DNA of 64,000 bases, taken from NCBI GenBank assembly GCA_963823565.1, contig CAWGLR010000001.1, positions 62,001 to 126,000 on the forward strand, read 5' to 3'. The first letter of the stretch is position 1. Every line of letters starts with the position of its first letter. This DNA comes from RHKX01 sp963823565 (lineage in GTDB: Bacteria; Actinomycetota; Thermoleophilia; Solirubrobacterales; 70-9). Below, piece after piece: positions 41,039-49,553 of this stretch. Below the pieces are notes generated by a model. That model ran no database searches and was not told the DNA's origin. It saw only the letters and a program-made list of their open reading frames with translations. Position numbers and translations under genes: made by a program.

Positions 41039-41722
41039 TCAGAAGAGCTTCATCGGCGGGTCGAGCAGGTGCGGCCCGTCGTCGCGGGCGTTGTTGACGG
41101 CCGTCCCGACCTCCCGCAGCTCGAGGGCATCCTCCGGCGCCGGATGCAGGATCTCCAGCAGGTCGTCGACCGGCGCGTCGGGATCGAGCCAGGCGCCCTC
41201 GAGATCGCGCTCCAGCACGACCGGCATCCGGTCGTGGATCGGGCGCATCAGGTTGTTCGGCGGGCAGGTGATCAGCGCGCAGCTCGTGACCGGCTCGCGG
41301 TCCTTCGGCCGCAGCTCCGCCCAGATGCCGGCGAACGCGAACAGCTCCCGCTCGTGCTCGCTGAACCAGATCGGCTGCTTGCCGTGCTCGTCTCGGCGCC
41401 ACTCGTAGAAGCCGTCGGCGGGGATCAGGCAGCGCCGCTGCTCGAACGACTCCTTGAACGCCGGCTGCGTCGCGAGGCTCTCCGCCCGGGCGTTGATGAG
41501 CGGCCGCTGGCCCTTCTTCTCCGCCCAGAAGCCCGGCACCAGACCCCACCGCAGCCGCCCCGCCTGGTTCTTCGCCTCCTCGGTCCGCCGGATCGCGATC
41601 ACCGGGTCGGTCGGAGCGATGTTGAACCGCGGCCGCTCGTCGATCTCGAACGTCCCGTCGAGCTCGAACCGCTGCGTCAGCCGCCGCGGGTTGGGGTCGG
41701 TCAGGGTGAAGCGCCCGCACAT
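41039..41722 (-). CDS. SRAP domain protein (YedK/HMCES-type abasic-site shield)
   Basis: 227 residues. It begins MCGRFTLTDP, with Cys2 as the residue that bonds to abasic sites in single-stranded DNA once Met is removed. Further motifs: PRFNIAPTDPV, LRWGLVPGFW, 'NARAESLATQPAFKESFEQRRCLIPADGFYEW', 'FAGIWAELRP', 'IHDRMPVVL'; the Asn, Glu and His of these form the active site. It protects abasic sites at replication forks. The start at 41722 is required for Cys2. It lies just after tRNA-Leu(CAA) on the same strand. Confidence 0.93.
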   Translation of the reverse strand: MCGRFTLTDPNPRRLTQRFELDGTFEIDERPRFNIAPTDPVIAIRRTEEAKNQAGRLRWGLVPGFWAEKKGQRPLINARAESLATQPAFKESFEQRRCLIPADGFYEWRRDEHGKQPIWFSEHERELFAFAGIWAELRPKDREPVTSCALITCPPNNLMRPIHDRMPVVLERDLEGAWLDPDAPVDDLLEILHPAPEDALELREVGTAVNNARDDGPHLLDPPMKLF

Positions 41723-41755
41723 GAGCCGGAAGCTAGCGGGCGGAAAACACTCGAG

Positions 41756-41839
41756 TGCCGGAGGCGGGACTCGAACCCGCACGCCCTTTCAGGCAATTGA
41801 TTTTGAGTCAATAGCGTCTGCCAATTCCGCCACTCCGGC
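41756..41839 (-). tRNA. tRNA-Leu (CAA)
   Basis: 84 nt class II tRNA. Acceptor GCCGGAG/CTCCGGC, discriminator A, anticodon loop CTCAAAA between ATTGA and TCAAT. CCA not encoded. Confidence 0.95.
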
Positions 41840-41914
41840 TCACGATTCAATCTTTGCAGCGCGTCTGGCTGATTTCGGCGACACCGTCGCCGTTTCGTGC
41901 CATCGGGCCCCGCC

Positions 41915-42190
41915 TCAGCGCGTGTTGACGGCGATGATCGTGCCGACCGCGACCGAGCAGATGGCGCCGAGGACGACCCACTCCGACCAGTTGTCGAGGT
42001 CGAAGGCGGCGCTGTAGGCGAGCATCAGCAGGACGAGGACGAGGACGATCGTCAGCACCTGGAGGTGGCGCTCCTGGCGCCTGATCTTCTCCTGGTGCGG
42101 CAGCTGGGAGGTGGGCGTGTGATGCAGGCGCCCGTGCTCGCGCTCGCCGTGGCCGGACGCTTCGCTCCCCGTCTCGCTCATCGCGGCCAT
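41915..42190 (-). CDS. Small two-helix membrane protein
   Basis: 91 residues. AAGGGAG 7 nt upstream supports ATG 42190. A His-rich polar head (GHGEREHGRLHHTPTSQ) leads to two membrane helices (VLTIVLVLVLLMLAYSAAF and WVVLGAICSVAVGTIIAV). It is divergent from the FadR-type regulator. Function unknown. Confidence 0.65.
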   Translation of the reverse strand: MAAMSETGSEASGHGEREHGRLHHTPTSQLPHQEKIRRQERHLQVLTIVLVLVLLMLAYSAAFDLDNWSEWVVLGAICSVAVGTIIAVNTR

Positions 42191-42261
42191 AGTTGTACTC
42201 CCTTTCGGGCATCGGGTGGCCAGTCGGTCCCCCGCGGCAGCGGGCGTTGTAGAAAGGTCGG

Positions 42262-42960
42262 ATGAGCGCCGAACCCACGCGCCCGCCGGCTCGCCTCGCG
42301 TCCAGCGCGGTGCACCAGCGCCTGCGCGCCCAGATCCTCAGCGGCGAGCTCGTTCCCGGCGACCCGATTCCCTCCGAGCGCACGCTCTCGGAGGAGCTCG
42401 GCGTCAACCGCCACGCGGTGCGCGAGGCGCTCAAGCGGCTCCAGCAGGCCGGGCTCGTCCGGATCGCCCAGGGCGGCGCGACCCGCGTCCAGGACTGGCG
42501 CGAGACCGCCGGGCTGGAAGTGATGCTCGACCTGGTCGAGCACGGCGACGCGCCGCCCGCCGAGTTGATGCGATCGGTCCTCGAGATGCGGGCGAGCATC
42601 GGCGTCGACGCCGCTCGGCGCTGCGCCGAGCGCGCCGGCAAGCCCGCCCGCGACGCGGTCGCCGGCCTCGCCGACGACGTCGCCGAGCGGGTCGAGGAGG
42701 GTCAGGCGCCCCAGACGACCGAGCCCTTCGTCTCGCTCTGGGAGCGGATCGTCGACGGCTCCGGCAACCTCGCCTACCGGCTCGGGCTCAACTCGCTCAA
42801 CCGCGCCCTCGACGCCTATCCCCAGCTCGGCGAGCTCCTCGCTCCCCGCGATCCCGAAGCGCTCCGCGACCTCGGTCGCGCCATCGCCCGCGGCGACGCC
42901 GACGGATCCGCCGCCGGCGCGCGCCGCCTGCTCGAGCCGGACATCGACCTCGCCGGCTGA
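42262..42960 (+). CDS. GntR/FadR-family transcriptional regulator
   Basis: 232 residues. The winged HTH (about 12-75) is GntR-type: 'AVHQRLRAQILSGELVPGDPIPSERTLSEELGVNRHAVREALKRLQQAGLVRI'. The effector domain includes 'LWERIVDGSGNLAYRLGLNSLNRAL', recalling the acyl-CoA site region of E. coli FadR (SGN-x-x-Y). It should bind a TNGTNNNACNA operator; such a site is 33 nt downstream of its stop, at the promoter of the fatty-acid hydroxylase gene. It likely responds to a fatty acyl ligand; ligand identity is inference. Confidence 0.85.
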   Translation: MSAEPTRPPARLASSAVHQRLRAQILSGELVPGDPIPSERTLSEELGVNRHAVREALKRLQQAGLVRIAQGGATRVQDWRETAGLEVMLDLVEHGDAPPAELMRSVLEMRASIGVDAARRCAERAGKPARDAVAGLADDVAERVEEGQAPQTTEPFVSLWERIVDGSGNLAYRLGLNSLNRALDAYPQLGELLAPRDPEALRDLGRAIARGDADGSAAGARRLLEPDIDLAG

Positions 42961-42992
42961 GCCGGCGACTCACCGAACCCACCGCAGCGGCG

Positions 42993-43007
42993 ACTGGTAC
43001 AACCAGT
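42993..43007. promoter_or_regulatory. FadR-type operator: ACTGGT-ACA-ACCAGT
   Basis: A perfect 6-bp inverted repeat with 3-nt spacer contains TGGTACAACCA, an exact fit to TNGTNNNACNA of the FadR subfamily. It ends 3 nt before a TATGCT -10 box (43011-43016), so binding would block RNA polymerase. Confidence 0.7.
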
Positions 43008-43010
43008 TGC

Positions 43011-43016
43011 TATGCT
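43011..43016 (+). promoter_or_regulatory. -10 box TATGCT of the fatty-acid hydroxylase gene
   Basis: Transcription would start near 43023, giving a leader of about 33 nt with GAGG (43044-43047) 8 nt before TTG 43056. Confidence 0.5.
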
Positions 43017-43055
43017 GTCCCCGCAGGCCACCGGAGCGCCCCCGAGGACGAGCCC

Positions 43056-43985
43056 TTGATCAACCTCATCGTCAACGCGATCCCCTTCTTCCTCCTCTCG
43101 GTAGCCGTCGAGTTCCTCGCTCTGCGCCACGACGACCACGACGAGGCCGACGAGAACAAGCCGGTCGGCTACGAGGCGAAGGACACCCGCACGAGCCTGG
43201 CGATGGGCATCGGCCACGTCGTCATCTACTCGGGCTGGAAGCTGGTCATGGTGGCCGCCTACGCCGGCCTGTACCTGCTCACCCCGCTGCGGATGGACCC
43301 GGGCAACTGGTGGGTCTGGGTCATCCTCTTCTTCGGCGACGACCTCAGCTACTACGCCTACCACCGCGCCCACCACCGCATTCGCGTCTTCTGGGCGACC
43401 CACGTCGTCCACCACAGCTCACAGCACTACAACCTCTCGACGGCGCTGCGCCAGGACTGGACGCCCTTCTCGTCGATCTTCTTCTGGGCCTGGCTGCCGC
43501 TGCTCGGCTTCCAGCCGTGGATGATCTTCCTCGCGATCTCCTGGAACCTGCTCTACCAGTTCTGGATCCACACCGAGAAGATCGGCCGGCTCCCGGGCTG
43601 GTACGAGGCGGTCTTCAACACCCCCTCCCATCACCGCGTCCATCACGGCTCCAATCCCCAGTACCTCGACCGGAACTACGCCGGCATCCTGATCATCTGG
43701 GACCGGCTGTTCGGGACGTTCGAGCCCGAGCGCGAGCGTGTCCGCTACGGGCTGACGACCAACATCGAGACCTTCAACCCGGTCCGGGTCGCGTTCCACG
43801 AGTGGGTCGCAATCTGGCACGACGTCCGCGCTGCCGACAGCTGGCGCCATCGCGCCGGCTACATGTTCAAGGGGCCCGGGTGGACCCCTGGGACGAGCGC
43901 GGTCGATCGCGCCGCCGAGCCGCCCGCCCCGGCGCGCGGCCGGCCAACCGGGGCGCACGTCACGGCGAGCAGCCCGCGCACATAG
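43056..43985 (+). CDS. Sterol desaturase/fatty acid hydroxylase family protein
   Basis: 309 residues from TTG 43056, the first possible start in frame and preceded by GAGG. Three to four membrane helices surround the histidine clusters that bind two irons: YHRAHHRIRVFW, THVVHHSSQHYN, and PSHHRVHHGSNPQYLDRNYAG. The enzyme uses O2 and a redox partner to hydroxylate or desaturate a lipid. The C-terminal 40 residues are Pro/Ala-rich. It sits behind a FadR-type operator, pointing to a fatty-acid substrate. Confidence 0.87.
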   Translation: MINLIVNAIPFFLLSVAVEFLALRHDDHDEADENKPVGYEAKDTRTSLAMGIGHVVIYSGWKLVMVAAYAGLYLLTPLRMDPGNWWVWVILFFGDDLSYYAYHRAHHRIRVFWATHVVHHSSQHYNLSTALRQDWTPFSSIFFWAWLPLLGFQPWMIFLAISWNLLYQFWIHTEKIGRLPGWYEAVFNTPSHHRVHHGSNPQYLDRNYAGILIIWDRLFGTFEPERERVRYGLTTNIETFNPVRVAFHEWVAIWHDVRAADSWRHRAGYMFKGPGWTPGTSAVDRAAEPPAPARGRPTGAHVTASSPRT

Positions 43986-44000
43986 ACTGAGCCCGCCGTG
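43983..44000 (+). promoter_or_regulatory. Leaderless-type promoter TAGACT that includes the upstream TAG stop
   Basis: TAGACT (43983-43988) begins with the hydroxylase stop codon and is 9 nt from GTG 43998. Confidence 0.5.
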
Positions 44001-44981
44001 GCCACCGTCGAGACCGTCACCGGGCCGATCGACTCATCCCAGCTCGGGACGACGCTGATCCACGAGCACCTGCGTGCCCGGGACGAGGCCGTGCACGAGC
44101 AGTGGCCCAACGCCCCCTCCTCTGGCGGCATCCCCGAGCGGGAGCACACCGACGACGGCTACGTCGCCGCCGTCGAGGCCGCCAGCGCCGCCGTCGAGCT
44201 CGGCATCAAGACGATCTGCGAGCCGACCGCCATGTTCCTCGGCCGCGACGTCTCCTTCATGCGCCGAGTCGCGGAGGAGACCGGCCTTCAGGTCGTCGCC
44301 TGCACCGGCATCTACACCTACGACCACCTCCCCACCTTCTTCGTCAGCCGCGACCCCGACGCGATCGCCGACCTCTTCGTCGCCGACATCGAGCGGGGCT
44401 GCCAGGGCACCGACATCAAGGCGGCCTTCATCAAGTGCGCCGCCGACGAGCCCGGCATCACCGAGAACGTCGAGAAGGTCCACCGCGCGGCCGCCCGCGC
44501 GAGCGTCCGCACCGGAGCCCCGATCATGGCCCACTCCCGCCCCGCCAGCGACACGGCTCCGCGCCAGATCGAGATCCTCCTGGAGGAGGGCGTCGACCCC
44601 GCGAGGATCCAGATCGCCCACACCGGTGACACGGACGACCTCGAATACATCGAGCGCATCCTCGAGACCGGTGTCTGGATCGGGCTCGATCGCTACGGGC
44701 TGGAGATGTACCTGCCGCTCGAGCAGCGCCAGACGACGACGCTCGCGCTCCTCGAGCGCGGCTACGCCGACCGCCTCTTCATCGCGGCCGACTCCTGCGC
44801 GACCATCGACTGGTTCCCTCAGGCAACCGTGGAGCAGCTCATCGAGGGCGGCATGGCCGTCGACTGGGACATCCGCATCGTCCCGCGGAAGGTGCTGCCC
44901 GAGCTTCGGGAGCGGGGCATGACCGACGAGCAGGTCGATCAGGTGATGGTGAAGAACCCGGTCGCCTGGCTCACGGGCTGA
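43998..44981 (+). CDS. Phosphotriesterase-family metal hydrolase (lactonase-like)
   Basis: 327 residues, amidohydrolase TIM barrel. TLIHEHL gives the HxH metal pair, AAFIKCAAD the lysine that is carboxylated to bridge two metals, IMAHSRPAS and QIAHTGDTDD the other His ligands, and FIAADSCA the catalytic Asp. Relatives include PTE-like lactonases and the Php family. It may open a lactone or hydrolyse an ester from fatty-acid oxidation; that link rests on position after the hydroxylase. Its 3' end overlaps the convergent c-di-GMP gene by 11 nt. Confidence 0.87.
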   Translation: MATVETVTGPIDSSQLGTTLIHEHLRARDEAVHEQWPNAPSSGGIPEREHTDDGYVAAVEAASAAVELGIKTICEPTAMFLGRDVSFMRRVAEETGLQVVACTGIYTYDHLPTFFVSRDPDAIADLFVADIERGCQGTDIKAAFIKCAADEPGITENVEKVHRAAARASVRTGAPIMAHSRPASDTAPRQIEILLEEGVDPARIQIAHTGDTDDLEYIERILETGVWIGLDRYGLEMYLPLEQRQTTTLALLERGYADRLFIAADSCATIDWFPQATVEQLIEGGMAVDWDIRIVPRKVLPELRERGMTDEQVDQVMVKNPVAWLTG

Positions 44982-47900
44982 CCGCCACCGCGGCGCCGGC
45001 ACCCGCGCTCAGGCCCCTCGCCTCGAGCTCCGCCAGCAGCGCCTCGACGACCTTGGGGTCGAACTGGGTCCCGGCGTTGCGCCGCAGCTCCGCGCACGCC
45101 TCGGCGGCACCCATCGCCGGCCGGTAGGGCCGCTCGCTCGTCATCGCGTGGAACGCGTCGCAGGCGAGGGTGATGCGGCTCGCGATCGGTATCCCCTCGC
45201 CCGCGAGCCCGTCCGGGTACCCGCCGCCGTCCCAGCGCTCGTGCTCGGCCCGCATCGCCGGGGCCAGGTGCGAGAGGCCCGGGATGCCGGCGATGATCCG
45301 CTCGCCGACGATCGGGTGCTTGCGCATCACCTCCCACTCGGCGTCGTCGAGCGGCCCCTGCTTCTGAAGGATCGCGTCGGGGATGCCGACCTTGCCGACG
45401 TCATGAAGGAGCGCAACCTGCTCGACGTCGTGGATCGCCCGCTTCCCGAGACCGAGCCGCTCGGCGACCCGGCACGCGAGCCCGACGACCTCGCGCGAGT
45501 GCTCCCCGGTGTACTTGTCGCGCGCCTCGAGGGCGACGAGCAGGGCCCGGACCCCGATCGCGCTCGTCTCGGCGACCCGCTCCTCCCGCTCCGCCGCGGC
45601 ACCGTCGATCGCCTCGCCGGCGAGCCGGCTCACGAACTCCAGGAGGTCGACCTGCCGGTCGCTGAGTTCCGGGCGCGGCACCGTGTCGACGACGCAGAGC
45701 GTTCCGAAGACCTCACCGGAGCGCAGCCGCACCGGCACGCCGGCGTACGCGCGAAGCCCGAGCCGACGCGTGACCTCGAGATCGCGCGTCTCGTCGTGCT
45801 CGGCGAGGTCGGTGACCACCGTACCGATCCGGCCGTCGAGCATGCGGGCGCAGTGCGTGACCTCGAGCGGCATCTCCGTTCCGTCCTCGAGCCCGAAGCG
45901 GTCGCGGTCGCCGGCGATGCTCTCGAGGATGTAGGAGTCGCCCTCGATCCGGGTCAGGAACGAAACCGGCGTGCCGAGCTGGCGCCGGACGAGCTCGAGC
46001 AGCGCCTCGATCTGGCTCGGGACGGTGGCGCACTCGCGCTCGTCGCCGGCGCGGGCCTCGCGGGTCCGAGCCAGCAACGTGGAGGGGTCATCGCCGGCGC
46101 GCGCGGTCGCGACGCCGAAGGTCGCCGCGCGACCCGAGAGCGCCCGGCGCACCCGCCCGACCACGGCCTCGGCATCCGCCTCGCCGACCCCGGGGAGCAG
46201 GACGGCGAGCTCGGAGTCGCCGAGCCGGGCCGCGAGGTCCTCCTCCCGGGCCACCTCGCGCAGCGACTCCGCCGCAGCGAGGGTGGCGGAGTCGCCGCCG
46301 TCGACGGCGATCGTCACCAGGCTGCAGCCGCGACCGCCTGCCGCCTGCACGCTCAGCTCCTCCGAGAGCGCCGCCATCAACCCGTCCGCACTCCGCAACC
46401 CGGTCAGCGGATCCTCGGCCGCCAGCGCGTCGAGGTGCTCGGCGTAGCGCCGCAGCTCCCCCTCCTGCGTCATCCGATCGGCGATGTCCTGGACCTGGGA
46501 GACGAAATGGAGCGGCGATCCGTCGGCATCCCGGACCACGCTGACGGTCAGCAGGCCCCAGAGGATCCCGCCGTCGGGCAGCAGGTAGCGCTTCGGAAGC
46601 TGGTAGCTGTCGATCTCGCCGGCCAGGACCCGGCGGAACTGCACGAGGTCCGACTCGAGGTCCTCGGGGTGGGTGAGCTCCTGGAAGGAGCGGGTGAGGA
46701 GGTCCTCCCGCTCGCGCTTCAGCAGCGCGCAGAACGCCGGGTTGACGGCCAACAAGCGCCCGTCGATCCCGGTGAGCGTCATCCCGATCGCGGCCGCCTC
46801 GAATGCCCCGGCGAACTGCGCGTCCGCCTGGGCGAGCCGCGCCGCCGCCCGCTTCGACTCGGTGATGTCGCGCGCGATGACGACGAAGCCGGAGACCGCA
46901 TCCTCCTCGTCGCGCAGCGGAGCGATCGCCGCGGCGACGTCGATCGTGTTGCCGTCACGCCGCTGCTCGCGGAACTCGAGCGAGACCGGCTCGCCGCCGA
47001 GGATCGCGCGGCGACGATCCTTGTCGGCGCTCGCCGGCTCGCCCTCCGGCCGCAGCACCCCGATGTCCTTGCCGATGACCTCGTCGGCCGAGTACCCGTA
47101 GAGGCGCTCGGCTGCCGGGTTCCACGTCTCGATCAAACCCTCCGCGGAGCCTGAGATGACGGCGTCGTCGGAGACGGCGACGATGTCTTCGAAGCGGCGC
47201 AGCTTCCGGTCCTGCTCGTTCCGCCTGCCGACATCGCGGATGAAGACCGCGATGCGGTCGCCCTCGCCGACGTCGGCGAGGAACCACTCGATCTCCGCGT
47301 CGAGGCGACTGCCGTCGCGGCGGCGCGGGTGGATGGGGGTCGGCCCGCCGTGGCGGCTGCCGTCATCGGCCGCCGCCGAGAGCGCGTGCTCGACCTCCTC
47401 GCAATCGAGGAGGTCCGCGAGGCGCCGGCCGACCGCGTCCTCGCCGCGCACCCCGAAGGTCGCCGCAGCGGTGGTGTTCCAGTCGAGGATGACCCCCGGG
47501 AGGTCGAGGATCACGAACGGGGCCGGGACCCCGTCGAGGAAGGCGCGCATCCCCTCGGCGGTGAGGAACCGCCCGATCGCATCGGTCACGGGCTTCGCCG
47601 CCTCGGGCCCGCGCCGGGCGCGATCGCGTCCCGCCCGGGTCTCGGGCGCAGCCTCGGTCCGGTCGCGGCCGTTGCTCTTGGCCGCGTAAAGGGCGGCGTC
47701 GGCGCGGGCGACGAGCCCCTCGGCCGACTCCTCTCCGTCCCAGACGGCCACGCCCGCGGACGCGGTGACGCCCAGCGGCAGGACCGCCCGCAGGGCGTCG
47801 GCGATCGCCGACGCCCCCGGGCCGTCGCAGCCGGGCAGCACGGCGAGGAACTCCTCGCCCCCGTAGCGGCCGACCATTTGGCCGTCGCTGAGCTGGGCCG

Positions 47901-49266
47901 ACCACGCGACGGCCGCCGCCTCGAGCAGGCGATCTCCGCCCTGGTGGCCGTAGCGGTCGTTGAACTCCTTGAATCGGTCGAGGTCGAGCATCGCGATCGC
48001 GACGCTGCCGTCCGCGGCGAGCTGGCGCCCGAGCTCCGCCGTCACCGTGCGCCGGTTGGGCAGCCCGGTCAGCTCGTCCGTTCGGGCTTGGCGCTCCAGC
48101 CGGTGGACCATGTCGGCGCGGTCGATCGCGAAGGACGCCTCCGCGGCGAGCAGGTCGGCGATCATCACGGACCGCTCCGACAGGGTCCGGAGGCTGTGCG
48201 GCCAGACGAAGTAGAGGACCCCGACGGGCCGGCCGTCGAGGCCGACGGGCTCATACAGGGTGGCGACGCGCCCGTCGCGACCCGGCTCGAACCGCCCGGC
48301 GCCGGACTCGTAGGTCTCGAGCGCGATCGCGGGGTCGGGCGGGATCCGCCCGTCGCCCTCGAGGGTCGTGCTCGCGAGCCCGCCCTCCCCGTCGGGCTCG
48401 AGCAGGGCCGCGGTGACGGCGTCGCTCAGCTCGAGCGCAGCGCGACAGATGCTCGTGCGCGCGTCGTCACCGCGCACGACCTCGCGCATCATCCCGGCGA
48501 CGACCGCGAGGTCGCGGCCGAACGCGCCGCGCTGGCGGTCCATGCCGGCGCCGAAGAGGAGCACGACCAGCATCAGCGCCGTTCCCGCGGCGAGGAGGAT
48601 CGCCAGCAGGTCGGTGCCGGCGCCTCCTCCGGACGCGGCCGAGCCGGGCTCGGCGTAGAACGTCGCCGCGAACATGCCGACGTAGTGCAGCCCGGCGACC
48701 GCGACGCCGAACGCGACCGCGGCTACGAGCAGCGGCCCCCGGCGCCAGCGCTGACCGGCGTGAAGGTTGTGGACGAGGCCGAGCGCGAACAGCGATGCGC
48801 CGTAGGCGATCGCGATCGACAGCACGACCAGCCCGGGACTCCAGTCGATGCGCGCCGGCAGCCGCAGGCCGGCCATGCCGATGTAGTGCATCGCCGCGAC
48901 GGCGAGGCCCATGAACGCCGCCCCGAGGAGGACCGACGGCCAGCCGGCGTTCGGCTTGGTCACGACCCCGAGGGCGACGGCGGCTCCGATCACGGCGGGG
49001 ACGATCGATCCGGCGAGCAGGCCCGGGGCGTAGCTGACCTCGACCCCGAGGTCGAGCGAAAGCATCCCGATGAAGTGCATCGTCCAGATGCCGACCCCCA
49101 TCGTCACCGCCGCGAGCAGGATCCGCCGCCGCCGCTCACCGGGATCGGAGGAGCGCATCGCCCGCTGCGCGAGATCGAGCGCGGCGTAGCCGGCGACCAC
49201 CGCCACCAGCACTGAGAGAACCACGAGCAGAGCGTCGTGGTGATGCATGAGCATTTCTTCGTTCAC
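44971..49266 (-). CDS. Multidomain c-di-GMP protein: MHYT-GAF-GGDEF-PAS-PAS-PAS-GGDEF(degenerate)-GAF-HD-GYP
   Basis: 1431 residues. Residues 1-245 form the seven-helix MHYT sensor with MHFIGM, MHYIGM and LHYVGM, which may bind copper and sense a gas such as O2, CO or NO. Then GAF (about 260-395), GGDEF (400-550; RYGGEEF intact near 468, so probably an active cyclase), three PAS domains (about 590-950), a second GGDEF whose signature is degenerate (RLGDSEL near 1016), GAF (about 1100-1235) and HD-GYP (1240-1420; LLHDVGK near 1288, WDGGGYPDGL near 1348), a c-di-GMP phosphodiesterase. One membrane protein thus could make and destroy c-di-GMP. GTG 49266 is the farthest start; ATG 49254 is an alternative. 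Confidence 0.9.
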   Translation of the reverse strand: MNEEMLMHHHDALLVVLSVLVAVVAGYAALDLAQRAMRSSDPGERRRRILLAAVTMGVGIWTMHFIGMLSLDLGVEVSYAPGLLAGSIVPAVIGAAVALGVVTKPNAGWPSVLLGAAFMGLAVAAMHYIGMAGLRLPARIDWSPGLVVLSIAIAYGASLFALGLVHNLHAGQRWRRGPLLVAAVAFGVAVAGLHYVGMFAATFYAEPGSAASGGGAGTDLLAILLAAGTALMLVVLLFGAGMDRQRGAFGRDLAVVAGMMREVVRGDDARTSICRAALELSDAVTAALLEPDGEGGLASTTLEGDGRIPPDPAIALETYESGAGRFEPGRDGRVATLYEPVGLDGRPVGVLYFVWPHSLRTLSERSVMIADLLAAEASFAIDRADMVHRLERQARTDELTGLPNRRTVTAELGRQLAADGSVAIAMLDLDRFKEFNDRYGHQGGDRLLEAAAVAWSAQLSDGQMVGRYGGEEFLAVLPGCDGPGASAIADALRAVLPLGVTASAGVAVWDGEESAEGLVARADAALYAAKSNGRDRTEAAPETRAGRDRARRGPEAAKPVTDAIGRFLTAEGMRAFLDGVPAPFVILDLPGVILDWNTTAAATFGVRGEDAVGRRLADLLDCEEVEHALSAAADDGSRHGGPTPIHPRRRDGSRLDAEIEWFLADVGEGDRIAVFIRDVGRRNEQDRKLRRFEDIVAVSDDAVISGSAEGLIETWNPAAERLYGYSADEVIGKDIGVLRPEGEPASADKDRRRAILGGEPVSLEFREQRRDGNTIDVAAAIAPLRDEEDAVSGFVVIARDITESKRAAARLAQADAQFAGAFEAAAIGMTLTGIDGRLLAVNPAFCALLKREREDLLTRSFQELTHPEDLESDLVQFRRVLAGEIDSYQLPKRYLLPDGGILWGLLTVSVVRDADGSPLHFVSQVQDIADRMTQEGELRRYAEHLDALAAEDPLTGLRSADGLMAALSEELSVQAAGGRGCSLVTIAVDGGDSATLAAAESLREVAREEDLAARLGDSELAVLLPGVGEADAEAVVGRVRRALSGRAATFGVATARAGDDPSTLLARTREARAGDERECATVPSQIEALLELVRRQLGTPVSFLTRIEGDSYILESIAGDRDRFGLEDGTEMPLEVTHCARMLDGRIGTVVTDLAEHDETRDLEVTRRLGLRAYAGVPVRLRSGEVFGTLCVVDTVPRPELSDRQVDLLEFVSRLAGEAIDGAAAEREERVAETSAIGVRALLVALEARDKYTGEHSREVVGLACRVAERLGLGKRAIHDVEQVALLHDVGKVGIPDAILQKQGPLDDAEWEVMRKHPIVGERIIAGIPGLSHLAPAMRAEHERWDGGGYPDGLAGEGIPIASRITLACDAFHAMTSERPYRPAMGAAEACAELRRNAGTQFDPKVVEALLAELEARGLSAGAGAAVAVSP

Positions 49267-49271
49267 CCGCC

Positions 49272-49301
49272 GTTCGCCTTATCGGCCGGTGAGGGGCGAA
49301 C
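49272..49301. promoter_or_regulatory. Inverted repeat GTTCGCC-N16-GGCGAAC just upstream of the c-di-GMP gene
   Basis: Arms at 49272-49278 and 49295-49301, 5 nt before GTG 49266. It could be an operator or a leader hairpin; there is no T-tract. Confidence 0.4.
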
Positions 49302-49348
49302 CATTACCCGGATTTCGCTCTCCGAGCGGCGATCGGGCACCAGCGGGG

Positions 49349-49489
49349 CTACCCGGTGGAAGCCCGCTTGAGCAGCACCACGGGCCAGGCGATCAGGTCG
49401 CCGCGCTTGAGCGTCACGCCGACCGCCTCCCAGCCCTCCGCGCCGAGCTGGTTCAGCCGCTCGGGCTGCACGCCGGGTGCTTCGCTCAC
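49349..49489 (-). CDS. Short DUF4177-like protein
   Basis: 46 residues from GTG 49489 (48 from GTG 49495): SEAPGVQPERLNQLGAEGWE, then AVGVTLKRGDLIAWPVVLLK and RASTG. The core 'LNQLGAEGWEAVGV' followed by a strand ending 'VVLLKR' is the pattern of DUF4177-type small proteins, though shorter than most at the N-terminus. Codon third positions are strongly G/C as in real genes here. It lies in the gap between the c-di-GMP gene and the reductase-like gene and would be missed by length cut-offs. Confidence 0.6.
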   Translation of the reverse strand: MSEAPGVQPERLNQLGAEGWEAVGVTLKRGDLIAWPVVLLKRASTG

Positions 49490-49553
49490 CCCCACACCTC
49501 TGAGTCAGGGCGGCTTGCAGCGAGGGGAGGCCCCTCGGTGGTACTCATTGCGC

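Noticed and set aside
49267..49348. c-di-GMP riboswitch before the GGDEF/HD-GYP gene
   Set aside because: None of the conserved GEMM core sequence elements are visible; only a 7-bp inverted repeat is present.
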